Below are positions 1 through 6,777 of a stretch of DNA of 12,394 bases, in pieces. Every line of letters starts with the position of its first letter. Position 1 is the stretch's first letter. The DNA is taken from NCBI GenBank assembly GCA_031392945.1, contig JANMVT010000188.1, positions 1 through 12,394 of the forward strand. Direction: 5' to 3'. The translations under genes and the position numbers were made by a program. Origin of the DNA: JANYCG01 sp031392945 (GTDB lineage: Bacteria; Pseudomonadota; Gammaproteobacteria; Burkholderiales; Burkholderiaceae_C). The notes beneath the pieces are model-generated. The model made no database searches. It was not told the DNA's origin and saw only the letters and a program-made list of their open reading frames with translations.

Positions 1-402
1 GATGCGGCCCCAGCCTTTTTCGACCATGTCAGCCACGACCTGTTTGGTCACGTTGAACATGCTGTTGAGGTTGGTTTCGATCACGGCGTCCCAGTCTTCG
101 CGCGTCATCTTCAGGAACATGCGGTCCTTGGTGATGCCGGCGTTGTTCACCAGCACGTCGATCATGCCGTGCTCGGCCTTGGTCTTGGTGAAAGCTTCAA
201 CGGTGGACTCCCAATTGCCGACATTGCCGACCGAGGCGTAAAAGGTGTAGCCCAAGGCGGCCTGTTCGCCGATCCATTTGACGTGGTCGCGCGTGGGGCC
301 GCAGCCGGCGATGACTTTAAAGCCCTCTTTGTGAAGGCGCTGGCAGATGGCGGTTCCGATGCCACCCATGCCCCCGGTGACGTACGCTACTTTTTGACTC
401 AT
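1..402 (-). CDS. phaB: Acetoacetyl-CoA reductase, 3'-truncated by window edge
   Basis: NADPH-dependent reductase of the short-chain dehydrogenase family that converts acetoacetyl-CoA to (R)-3-hydroxybutyryl-CoA, the monomer for PHB synthesis in the cytoplasm. The 134 visible residues are the N-terminal half. They begin MSQKVAYVTGGMGGIG, with the glycine-rich dinucleotide-binding loop at residues 9-16, and NNAGITKDRMF around 86-96 contains the SDR NNAG motif. The catalytic Ser-Tyr-Lys part lies beyond the window. The sequence follows Cupriavidus PhaB closely from memory. The ATG is preceded by GAGGAG at 6 nt spacing. It is the last visible gene of phaC-phaA-phaB, 147 nt after phaA; that gap holds a repeat. 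Identification is very secure; only completeness is unknown. Confidence 0.96.
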   Translation of the reverse strand, partial: MSQKVAYVTGGMGGIGTAICQRLHKEGFKVIAGCGPTRDHVKWIGEQAALGYTFYASVGNVGNWESTVEAFTKTKAEHGMIDVLVNNAGITKDRMFLKMTREDWDAVIETNLNSMFNVTKQVVADMVEKGWGRI

Positions 403-447
403 GATGAACTCCTCTTTGGTTTTGATGTAACTGACTCTGAAACTTGG

Positions 448-500
448 TGCTACTATATTAGCAGCTAACTATTCATATTCCGCAAGGGAATTTGGCACTT
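448..500 (+). repeat. Short AT-rich palindromic repeat, copy 1 (phaA-phaB gap)
   Basis: Starts with tgctactatattagcagc. Over 49 ungapped positions it shares 37 identical bases with the copy at 9761. The first part is an imperfect inverted repeat (GCTACTA, 3-nt loop, TAGCAGC). The second holds a small hairpin, ATTCC-GCAAG-GGAAT. It is much more AT-rich than the flanking genes and lies inside the phaCAB transcript, downstream of phaA and upstream of the phaB ribosome-binding site. I recall similar dispersed intergenic repeats in Comamonadaceae genomes but could not check. Outer boundaries are approximate. Confidence 0.7.
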
Positions 501-549
501 TTCTTTTGAAAATTAGGCAATTTGTCCCGCCACAGGCTAAGCGCCAATA

Positions 550-1728
550 CTAACGCTCGATGGCCAGCGACACACCCATGCCACCGCCAATGCACAAGGC
601 GGCAATGCCTTTTTTGGCGTCGCGGCGTTGCATTTCGTGCAGCAGCGTGACCAGGATGCGGCAGCCGGACGCGCCAATCGGGTGGCCGATGGCAATCGCG
701 CCACCGTTCACGTTCACGCGGGCCGGGTCGATGCCAAGCTCTTTGTTGACGGCGCAGGCCTGCGCGGCAAAGGCTTCGTTCAGCTCGAACAAATCAACGT
801 CGGCAGCGTTCCAGCCAGCACGCGTGAGCGCCTTGCGTGTGGCGGACACCGGGCCCATGCCCATGGTGGCCGGATCCAGGCCCGTGGTGCCAAACGCGGC
901 GATGCGGGCCAGGGGTTTGAGGCCCAGCGACGCAGCCTTCTTGGCGCTCATCACGACCACGGCAGCGGCGCCGTCGTTCAGGCCTGATGCATTGCCCGCG
1001 GTCACAGAACCAGCCTTGTCAAACGCAGGGCGCAGGCCGGCCAGGCCTTCGGCGCTGGTCTTTTTGTTGATGAATTCGTCGGCATTGAAAAGTAATGGGT
1101 CGCCCTTCTTCTGTGCCAGCGACACCGTGACGATCTCATCGACAAACTTGCCAGCGGCCTGGGCGGCTGCGGCCTTGGTCTGGCTGCCCAGTGCCAATGC
1201 GTCCTGCATGTCGCGGCTGATGGCATAGGCCTTGGCCACGTTTTCGGCGGTGACGCCCATGTGGTACTGGTTGTAGACGTCCCACAGGCCGTCCACGATC
1301 ATGGAGTCGATCATTTTCCAGTCGCCCATGCGCTGGCCGTCGCGGCTGTTCATCAGCACGTGCGGGCTGGCGCTCATGTTTTCCTGGCCGCCGGCCACAA
1401 CGATTTCGCTGTCGCCCCAGGCGACGGACTGCGCGGCCAGCATCACGGCCTTCAAACCCGAGCCGCAAACCGCGTTGATCGTCAGCGCTGGCGTTTCTTT
1501 GCCCACGCCGGCCTTAAGCGAGGCCTGGCGCGCCGGGTTTTGCCCCGCACCTGCAGCCAGCACCTGGCCCATGATGACTTCGCCGACTTGGCCCACGTCA
1601 AGTTTGGCACGCGCAAGCGCTTCCTTGATGACAATGCTGCCCAGCTCGGTGGCAGCGGTCTTGGCGAGCGAGCCGCCGAATTTGCCGACGGCGGTGCGGG
1701 CGGCTGAAACGATAACGATGTCTTCCAC
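550..1728 (-). CDS. phaA: Acetyl-CoA acetyltransferase (beta-ketothiolase)
   Basis: Condenses two acetyl-CoA into acetoacetyl-CoA, the first step of PHB synthesis. The 392-residue length is normal for the tetrameric biosynthetic thiolases. Visible active-site residues are Cys88 in INAVCGSGLK (acyl-enzyme nucleophile), His349 in AIAIGHPIGASG and Cys379 in ALCIGGGMG. The NEAFAAQ motif at about 317-323 is also intact. The start is GTG at 1728, with GGAG 7 nt upstream; no alternative start fits as well, because the family's conserved N-terminus (IVIVSAARTAVGKFGG) begins only four residues in. It lies 55 nt downstream of phaC in the same orientation. It could also serve in ketone body or fatty acid turnover, but its place in the operon argues for PHB. 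Confidence 0.96.
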   Translation of the reverse strand: MEDIVIVSAARTAVGKFGGSLAKTAATELGSIVIKEALARAKLDVGQVGEVIMGQVLAAGAGQNPARQASLKAGVGKETPALTINAVCGSGLKAVMLAAQSVAWGDSEIVVAGGQENMSASPHVLMNSRDGQRMGDWKMIDSMIVDGLWDVYNQYHMGVTAENVAKAYAISRDMQDALALGSQTKAAAAQAAGKFVDEIVTVSLAQKKGDPLLFNADEFINKKTSAEGLAGLRPAFDKAGSVTAGNASGLNDGAAAVVVMSAKKAASLGLKPLARIAAFGTTGLDPATMGMGPVSATRKALTRAGWNAADVDLFELNEAFAAQACAVNKELGIDPARVNVNGGAIAIGHPIGASGCRILVTLLHEMQRRDAKKGIAALCIGGGMGVSLAIER

Positions 1729-1783
1729 TTTTTGTCTCCTCAGTTGATAAAAATTCAGGGCGCCGCCTTCACACGCGAAGACT

Positions 1784-3520
1784 TCAGGCCTTCGCCTTCA
1801 CATACCGGCCAGGCGCGGGCTCTATCACTTTGTATTTTCCTTTGCCCAAATGACCACCATAGGATTTTGGCGCGGCCACCTGTTTGCCCGCCTGCGTTTT
1901 AAGCCAATCCGACCAATCCGTCCACCAGCTGCCCGGGTGCTCTTTCGCGCTGGCGATCCAGGCGTCCGACGTGGCCGGGAACTTGTTGTCCGGCCCGATC
2001 CAGTGGCTGCGTTTGTTTTTGGCTGGCGGGTTGATCACACCGGCGATGTGGCCGGATGCGCCCATCACGAAGCGCTTTTTGCCCGGCAAAACCTGGGTGG
2101 ACGCATAGGCGCCGCCAATCGGAACGATGTGGTCTTCACGCGAGCCGTAGATGTAGAAGGGCAGATCGACTTTGCGCAGATCGATTTTCTCGCCGCAGAC
2201 CACGGCTTTGCCGGGCTTGATCAGGTTGTTTTCAAGGTAGGTGTTGCGCAGGTACCAGCAGTTGAAGGGGCCTGGCAGGTTGGTCGAATCGCTGTTCCAG
2301 TAGAGCAGGTCGAAGGGCGGCGGCGTTTCGCCCTTCAGATAATTGCCCACCACGTAGTTCCACACCAGATCGTTGGGGCGCAAAAACGAGAAGGTCGAGG
2401 CCAGGTCGCTGCCCTTCATCAGGCCGCCCTGGCCCATTTCCTGCTCGCGGTATTTGACGAAGGCCTCGTCGATGAACAGGTCCAGAATGCCGGTGTCGCT
2501 GAAGTCCAGCAGCGTGGTCAGCAGGGTGGCGCTGGCGACCGGTTTTTCTCCGCGCGCAGCCAGCACGGCCAGCGCGGTCGTCAAAATCGTGCCGCCGACG
2601 CAAAAACCCAGGGCGTTGATCTGCTTGGCCCCCGTGATCTCGCGCGTGACGGCGATGGCTTTGATTGCGGCGTGCTCGATGTAATCGTCCCAGGTCTTGT
2701 TGCCCAGAGACGCGTCAGGATTGCGCCAGCTCACCACAAAGGTGTGATGGCCCTGGGCCACCGCGTAACGGATAAACGAGTTTTCCGGCTGCAAATCCAG
2801 AATGTAGAACTTGTTGATGCAAGGCGGCACCAGCAGGAAAGGCTTCTCGTAGACCTTGGCGGTCAGCGGCTTGTATTCGATCAGCTGGAACAGCTCGTTC
2901 TCGAACACCACGGCACCCTCGCTGGTGGCGACGTTTTTGCCGACCTCGAACAGGCTTTCATCGGTCATCGACACATGGCCCTGGCGCACGTCATGCAGCA
3001 GATTTTGAATGCCTTTGGCGATGCTTTCGCCCTGGGTGGCTATGGCTTTTTTCTGCGCATCCACATTGAAGGCCAAAAAATTGCTGGGCGCCGAGGCAGC
3101 CATCCATTGCTCCACCGCAAAACGGATGCGCGCGCGGGTTTTGGCGTCGGCCTCGACCGCGTCGGCCAGGCTCATCAAGGTGCGCGAGTTGAGCAAATAT
3201 GTCGCAGCGGCCAAGCCGGCGAAGGGGTTTTCGCCCCAGGCTTCGGCCGAGAAACGTTTGTCGCTGGTGATGGGCGCGTTTGGCTGGCCCGCCGTCCACA
3301 GGCTCATCGCGTCTTGCAGGTACTGTTGTTGCAAGGCCTCCAGCTTTTCAGGCGAGAATTTGATTTGGGGGGCAGCCGCGCCTTGCGCTCCAGCACCTGC
3401 GCCAAAACCGTCCGGCGACAGGGCCTGAAGCGATTGCATGGCTTTGGTCCAGCTCTCGCCAAAAGATTGTTGAAATTGCCCGGCCGATTGGGCCCAAAAT
3501 TCAGGGGTCATCTGCGTCAT
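1784..3520 (-). CDS. phaC: Class I polyhydroxyalkanoate synthase
   Basis: Polymerises (R)-3-hydroxybutyryl-CoA into PHB at the surface of the storage granule, releasing CoA. At 578 residues it has the usual class I length. The N-terminal region (about 1-200) is the PhaC N domain; the rest is an alpha/beta hydrolase fold. The lipase-like box is GFCVGG at 305-310 with nucleophile Cys307. The other triad residues are Asp463 in GSREDHIVP and His491 in GASGHIAGVINP, matching Cys319/Asp480/His508 of Cupriavidus PhaC. A low-complexity Gly/Ala stretch occupies about 38-51. The ATG at 3520 has AAGGAG at good spacing; a second Met at residue 4 is less well placed. It is the first gene of phaCAB, with a candidate promoter about 105 nt upstream. 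Confidence 0.97.
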   Translation of the reverse strand: MTQMTPEFWAQSAGQFQQSFGESWTKAMQSLQALSPDGFGAGAGAQGAAAPQIKFSPEKLEALQQQYLQDAMSLWTAGQPNAPITSDKRFSAEAWGENPFAGLAAATYLLNSRTLMSLADAVEADAKTRARIRFAVEQWMAASAPSNFLAFNVDAQKKAIATQGESIAKGIQNLLHDVRQGHVSMTDESLFEVGKNVATSEGAVVFENELFQLIEYKPLTAKVYEKPFLLVPPCINKFYILDLQPENSFIRYAVAQGHHTFVVSWRNPDASLGNKTWDDYIEHAAIKAIAVTREITGAKQINALGFCVGGTILTTALAVLAARGEKPVASATLLTTLLDFSDTGILDLFIDEAFVKYREQEMGQGGLMKGSDLASTFSFLRPNDLVWNYVVGNYLKGETPPPFDLLYWNSDSTNLPGPFNCWYLRNTYLENNLIKPGKAVVCGEKIDLRKVDLPFYIYGSREDHIVPIGGAYASTQVLPGKKRFVMGASGHIAGVINPPAKNKRSHWIGPDNKFPATSDAWIASAKEHPGSWWTDWSDWLKTQAGKQVAAPKSYGGHLGKGKYKVIEPAPGRYVKAKA

Positions 3521-3625
3521 GTTGTCTCCTTAAAATCAAGCGATTGATCGCCATCTGGTTTTATTGGTAGAAACCCTAGTGTCGCAGTTTCGTTCAAAAA
3601 TTAAAACACCTTTTTCGTAATAAGC

Positions 3626-3653
3626 ATATTAAACCCGCAGTAAAACCTTTCAA
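3626..3653 (-). promoter_or_regulatory. Candidate sigma70-type promoter of phaCAB
   Basis: Read on the minus strand, TTGAAA (3653-3648) is followed after 16 nt by TAATAT (3631-3626). These match the -35 and -10 consensus at 5/6 and 4/6 positions. The surrounding 150 nt is clearly AT-rich compared with the genes. It would give a 5' leader of roughly 100 nt before the phaC ATG. Prediction by eye only. Confidence 0.4.
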
Positions 3654-3672
3654 GAAAAGCTTTCAAAAAAAT

Positions 3673-3972
3673 ATGTACATCATCCCCATCGGCTGGCTGT
3701 ATGTCGCCCTCATGATGGCGGTGGCCGAAGCCACCAGCACCAACGGCACGGTGCTGGGTGCCGTGATCACCTTTTTGCTTTATGGCCTGGCGCCGGTGCT
3801 CCTGGTGGTTTATCTCATGGGCGCGCCCGCACGCAGCCGGGCGGTCAAGGCGCGCGAGGCCGCCCTGCGGCCAGACGGCAAGACAGCGCCTCTAGTCGAT
3901 CCAGACGGCGGCGGCCATGCGCCCGCTGCCGCCCAAAGCAGCGCCATCGCGCCGGTGCGAAAAGAACCGTGA
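3673..3972 (+). CDS. Small conserved two-helix membrane protein, function unknown
   Basis: Encodes 99 residues. Two hydrophobic segments (about 3-17 and 26-50) suggest an inner-membrane hairpin, followed by a basic stretch (ARSRAVKAREA) and a hydrophilic Ala/Pro/Gly-rich tail ending APVRKEP. The basic stretch right after the second helix predicts that the tail is cytoplasmic. I recall similar proteins next to phaC and pgeF in Comamonadaceae, with the same style of ending, which supports a real gene; this was not verified. It diverges from phaC across a 152-nt AT-rich region that probably carries promoters for both. No strong ribosome-binding site is visible upstream of the ATG. Its last 81 nt overlap the 3' end of pgeF on the other strand. 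No function can be assigned. Confidence 0.72.
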   Translation: MYIIPIGWLYVALMMAVAEATSTNGTVLGAVITFLLYGLAPVLLVVYLMGAPARSRAVKAREAALRPDGKTAPLVDPDGGGHAPAAAQSSAIAPVRKEP

Positions 3973-4716
3973 CGGGTTGCTGGCCGTGCACCAGTCCCGG
4001 CTGCCGTCGTTGCCATAAATTTGAGTGACGCCAAGGGCGCGCAGGCGCAGACGGGCCAGGCCGGCCAGGTCAGCCAACCACTTGAGCTTGCCGCTGGGTT
4101 TGAAGAACACCGCGTTTTGCGGGTCTTGGCCCACAAAGGCATCGCGCACTTCGGGGCCCACCTCGAACTGGTCTGGACCGATGCACGGCCCAAGCCAGAC
4201 CAAGGTGTTGTTTACTATATTTTTAATAGCATCATTGCTAATATTGGTGAGGGCCAACGCCTCAAATTCCTTGTAGCAGGATTCCAGAACGCCGCGCGGC
4301 GCGCTGGCCGATGCTGGCCCCAGCAGGCCGCGCCAGCCGGCGTGCGCCGCAGCCACCACCGTGCCCAGGCTGTTGGCAAACAACACCGGCAGGCAGTCGG
4401 CCACCATGATGGTGCAGGCCAAGCCAGGCAGGCGGGTGACACAGCCGTCGGCCAGGCTGCCGTCCGGCATGCCCTTGCCCAGCTGAACCACGTCAGCCTT
4501 GTGCACTTGGGACAGGAAGACGGGCTTGGCGCCAATCTGGCGCGCAAAGTTGGAGCGGTTGGCAGCAACGTCCCTTGCCGCGTCGCCCACGTGGTCGCCC
4601 AGGTTCATGCGGTCATACGGCGGTTTTGACACACCGCCTGCGCGTGTGGTGCACACGGCGTGCACCCAGGCAGGCGCGGGCCAGTCGGGAACGATCCAAT
4701 CCGGGTTCAAGGCCAT
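3892..4716 (-). CDS. pgeF: Peptidoglycan editing factor PgeF (YfiH/laccase-domain family), with in-frame insert
   Basis: Member of the YfiH/DUF152 family. E. coli PgeF removes wrongly built peptidoglycan precursors carrying L-Ser in place of L-Ala; other family members have been called polyphenol oxidase or purine nucleoside-acting enzymes. The protein is 274 residues from the ATG at 4716. The metal-site residues of the family are present: His72 (SQVHKAD), Cys108 (ADCLPVLF) and His125 (AAAHAGWRG). WLGPCIGPDQFEVG at about 174-187 and the C-terminal SHRRDG...GRMAAAVW block are intact. Between GVLE (142-145) and WLGP it has 28 residues where E. coli has about 15, and this stretch matches the repeat family. 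A TTG at 4740 overlaps the maiA stop as TTGA and is an alternative start, but homology begins at the ATG. The 3' end overlaps the convergent small membrane gene. Confidence 0.9.
   Translation of the reverse strand: MALNPDWIVPDWPAPAWVHAVCTTRAGGVSKPPYDRMNLGDHVGDAARDVAANRSNFARQIGAKPVFLSQVHKADVVQLGKGMPDGSLADGCVTRLPGLACTIMVADCLPVLFANSLGTVVAAAHAGWRGLLGPASASAPRGVLESCYKEFEALALTNISNDAIKNIVNNTLVWLGPCIGPDQFEVGPEVRDAFVGQDPQNAVFFKPSGKLKWLADLAGLARLRLRALGVTQIYGNDGSRDWCTASNPSRFFSHRRDGAALGGSGRMAAAVWID
4207..4268 (+). repeat. Repeat copy 2, inside the pgeF coding sequence
   Basis: AT-rich island within pgeF: positions 4206-4245 have only 8 G/C in 40 bases. Read on the plus strand it follows the same order of blocks as the copies at 448 and 9761: TACTAT, then an AT run into TAGC, then GC(T)A-ATATT, then GAGGGCCAACGCC, which matches 11 of 13 bases of GAGGGCAATCGCC at 9797-9809. 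It is read through on the minus strand without a stop or frame change and supplies about residues 150-170 of PgeF. Alignment needs small gaps, so the ends are approximate. Confidence 0.62.
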
Positions 4717-4736
4717 GGCGGGCTCGCGCCGCAAGG

Positions 4737-5405
4737 TCAAGCCTCGTTGTCGGGGCAGCTTGAAGGCTGCGCCTTCTGGAAGGCCGGCAGGGCCATGCAG
4801 GCCTTGAACGCGGCCATGGTGCGCGGCAAACCATCAAAATCCACATTGAAGCGCTGGCCATTGAAGATTTGCGGCACCAGGCAACAGTCGGCCAATGTCG
4901 GCGTGGCGCCAAAGCAGTAAACCGATGCGGGCAAACCGGCTTGTGCGCGCTGGGCTTCCAGCGCCTGCAACTGGCGCTCGAAACTCTGCAGGCCTTCGCG
5001 CACCCAGTAGCGGTACCAGACGTTCTTGGCTTCGTCTTCGACCTGCAGCACCTTGACCAGGTACTTCAAAACCCGCAGGTTGTTGAGTGGGTGGATCTCG
5101 CAGGCGATGGACTGGGCCAGGGCGCGCACCTGGGCGCGGCTGACCAGGTCGCCGGGCAACATCACTGGTGTCTCAGGGTATTTTTCGTCCAGAAACTCGA
5201 TGATGGCCATCGACTGGGACAAGCGCTGGCCGTCCACCTCCAGCATGGGCACCAGCATGTCCGTCGACATCGCCGCATAGGCCTCCTTTTTGTGGTCGCC
5301 GCGCGCGATGTGGATCGGAACGTATTCGTAGGCCAGTCCCTTGAGTTCCAGCGCAATGCGCACGCGAAACGAGGCGGAGGAGCGGAAGTAGTTGTAAAGC
5401 TTCAT
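4737..5405 (-). CDS. maiA: Maleylacetoacetate / maleylpyruvate isomerase (zeta-class GST family)
   Basis: Glutathione-dependent cis-trans isomerase acting in the homogentisate route (maleylacetoacetate to fumarylacetoacetate) or the gentisate route (maleylpyruvate to fumarylpyruvate). The 222 residues form a GST thioredoxin-like domain (about 1-80) followed by a helical domain. The zeta-class signature is SSASFRVRIAL at 9-19; Ala replaces the Cys of human GSTZ1, as I recall for NagL of the gentisate pathway. The cis-Pro is P53 (LVPML) and the glutathione-contacting QS is 64-65. The helical domain carries CEIHPLNNLRVL and ATPTLADCCLVPQ, typical of this class. It sits 33 nt after ribH and its stop overlaps the alternative TTG of pgeF. 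Which substrate it uses cannot be decided; a fumarylpyruvate-hydrolase-like gene lies at 11288. Confidence 0.9.
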   Translation of the reverse strand: MKLYNYFRSSASFRVRIALELKGLAYEYVPIHIARGDHKKEAYAAMSTDMLVPMLEVDGQRLSQSMAIIEFLDEKYPETPVMLPGDLVSRAQVRALAQSIACEIHPLNNLRVLKYLVKVLQVEDEAKNVWYRYWVREGLQSFERQLQALEAQRAQAGLPASVYCFGATPTLADCCLVPQIFNGQRFNVDFDGLPRTMAAFKACMALPAFQKAQPSSCPDNEA

Positions 5406-5438
5406 TGGGGCAGATCCATCAATCCAATTGGCGGGGTG

Positions 5439-5927
5439 TCAGTGTATTGCGCCAGTTTGCACCTTGTCCAAGGCCGCCACCGTCTGCATGCAGGCCCGCG
5501 CCGCCTCGGCACCCTTGACGACGAAATGATCGGCAAAAAAGCGCTGGTGCTCGTCGGACTCATGGAAGTTCAGCGGGGTCAACACCACGGACAAAACCGG
5601 CACGTCGGTCTCAAGCCCCACGGTCATCAGGCCGCTGACCACAGCCCCGGCCACAAATTCATGGCGGTAGATGCCGCCGTTCACGACAAATCCACAGGCG
5701 ACGATGGCCGCGTACCGGCCGGTGCGCGCCAGGCGCTTGGCCAGCAGCGGCAGCTCAAAGGCGCCGGGCACTTCCATCAGGTCGATGGCTTCGCGGCCAA
5801 CCCCTAAGCGGTCCATCTCGGCCAGAAACGAGTCGCGCCCGCGGTTGACGATGTCGTCATGCCAGCAGGACTGGATGAATGCAAAACGCGGGGCGGAAGA
5901 TGGGGCCTTGGCGGCGTTATGACTCAT
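5439..5927 (-). CDS. ribH: 6,7-dimethyl-8-ribityllumazine synthase, type II (RibH2-like)
   Basis: Joins 5-amino-6-ribitylaminouracil with 3,4-dihydroxy-2-butanone 4-phosphate to give dimethylribityllumazine, the next-to-last step of riboflavin synthesis. It has 162 residues. It resembles Brucella RibH2 rather than the usual icosahedral enzyme: FIQSCWHDDIV at 17-27 with the aromatic Trp22, VPGAFELPL at 53-61, GGIYRHEFVA at 84-93 with His89 as the likely catalytic histidine, and SVVLTP with FHES at about 113-124. The ATG at 5927 has AAGG 6 nt upstream; upstream in-frame codons lack homology. No other riboflavin gene is in view, so this may be a second lumazine synthase. It probably heads a ribH-maiA-pgeF transcript. 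Confidence 0.92.
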   Translation of the reverse strand: MSHNAAKAPSSAPRFAFIQSCWHDDIVNRGRDSFLAEMDRLGVGREAIDLMEVPGAFELPLLAKRLARTGRYAAIVACGFVVNGGIYRHEFVAGAVVSGLMTVGLETDVPVLSVVLTPLNFHESDEHQRFFADHFVVKGAEAARACMQTVAALDKVQTGAIH

Positions 5928-5951
5928 GCTGCACCTTAACAATGGGTTGCC

Positions 5952-5980
5952 AAAAAATCAGGGCGCGCAAGCCGGCCTGA
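5952..5980 (-). terminator. Possible Rho-independent terminator between the LON-domain gene and ribH
   Basis: Read on the minus strand, TCAGG (5980-5976) pairs with CCTGA (5962-5958) around a GC-rich interior that can add a GGC/GCC pairing, and six Ts follow directly (5957-5952). It lies about 100 nt after the stop of the LON-domain gene and 24 nt before the ribH ATG. It could end that transcript, or attenuate read-through into ribH. The stem is short, so confidence is moderate. Confidence 0.42.
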
Positions 5981-6078
5981 GAACGCAGCCCGCCGGTTTG
6001 CACGGGCCCGGCTGATTTTAGCGGGGCGTTGGACGGCTTGCCGGGCTTGCCGGGTATGGCCTTGGCGCGGCGGTATGG

Positions 6079-6711
6079 TCAATTGGCAATCCCCGCCCGC
6101 ACCAGTATGTCGTTGACCAGTTCCAGGCGCAGCAGCGGGTTGTCCAGCGCCATCAGGCGTTGGCGGGCGTCGGGCGCCATGGGCAACAGCTCGCACCAGC
6201 GGTTGGCGACCCAGGCGCAGTCGTCCAGCAGGTAGGGCCCGACCAGAGGCATCTGGTCGGGCGGCACGCCGCGCTCACTCAGGGTTTTGATCACGCCGCC
6301 CAAGGCGCTTGCCACCCCTTTCAAATCGTCCGGGATGGCGATGGCCTGGTCGTCCGCCAGGCGCGTCACGTCGGCGATCCACAAGCCGTGTTTGAGTTTT
6401 TCGCGCCGCGTGATCTGAAAACGCTGCAAGCCGGTGCAGCGGATCGCCAGCAGGCCCGGATGGGGCGCGGCAAATTCGCTGATGCCAGCCAGCGTTCCGA
6501 CATTGTTGAAGATTTCACTGCCGCCGGGTTTGGCCACCTCAGCGCCCTCGATCAGGGACACCACACCAAAAGGCGCGCCGACTTTGTGGCATTTGCCGAT
6601 CATGTCCAGGTAACGCACTTCGAAAATGCGCAGCGGCAAGCTGCCGCCGGGGAACAGCACCGCGCCCAGCGGGAACAGCGGCAGCGAGAAAAGCGTCAGG
6701 GTTTCAGGCAT
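6079..6711 (-). CDS. LON substrate-binding (N-terminal) domain protein
   Basis: A 210-residue protein consisting of the LON N-terminal, substrate-binding domain alone. The start, LPLFPLGAVLFPGGSLPLRIFEVRYLDM in family terms, is the hallmark: the PLGAVLFPG motif at about 13-21 and LRIFEVRY at about 27-34. It lacks the AAA+ ATPase and Ser-Lys protease domains, so it is not a protease itself. Such standalone proteins are common in Proteobacteria and their role is poorly defined. The second half is helical, as in the family. The ATG at 6711 has no clear ribosome-binding site. It diverges from the Rieske oxygenase gene over a 66-nt intergenic region, so their promoters must lie close together or overlap. 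Confidence 0.88.
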   Translation of the reverse strand: MPETLTLFSLPLFPLGAVLFPGGSLPLRIFEVRYLDMIGKCHKVGAPFGVVSLIEGAEVAKPGGSEIFNNVGTLAGISEFAAPHPGLLAIRCTGLQRFQITRREKLKHGLWIADVTRLADDQAIAIPDDLKGVASALGGVIKTLSERGVPPDQMPLVGPYLLDDCAWVANRWCELLPMAPDARQRLMALDNPLLRLELVNDILVRAGIAN

Positions 6712-6777
6712 ACGATCAGGCGGTTTTAGCTGCTATTGTTGCGGCAATATGAATTCTCCGATTTTCCAGGTCTTGCC

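Noticed and set aside
1850..3547. Long plus-strand open frame (565 codons) opposite phaC
   Set aside because: Mirror of a GC-rich coding gene; no recognisable domain, and phaC with its full catalytic triad explains the region.
6027..6058. Small tandem duplication GCTTGCCGG-GCTTGCCGG in the gap downstream of the LON-domain gene
   Set aside because: Only two short units, no further structure; likely chance in GC-rich DNA.
5928..6078. FMN riboswitch upstream of ribH
   Set aside because: None of the conserved FMN-element segments is recognisable in this gap.
6725..6765. Possible fourth, degraded repeat copy between the LON-domain and Rieske genes
   Set aside because: TTTTAGCTGCTA and a nearby CAATATGAATTC recall the repeat, but the block order and spacing do not line up well enough; the AT-rich bases may just be overlapping divergent promoters.
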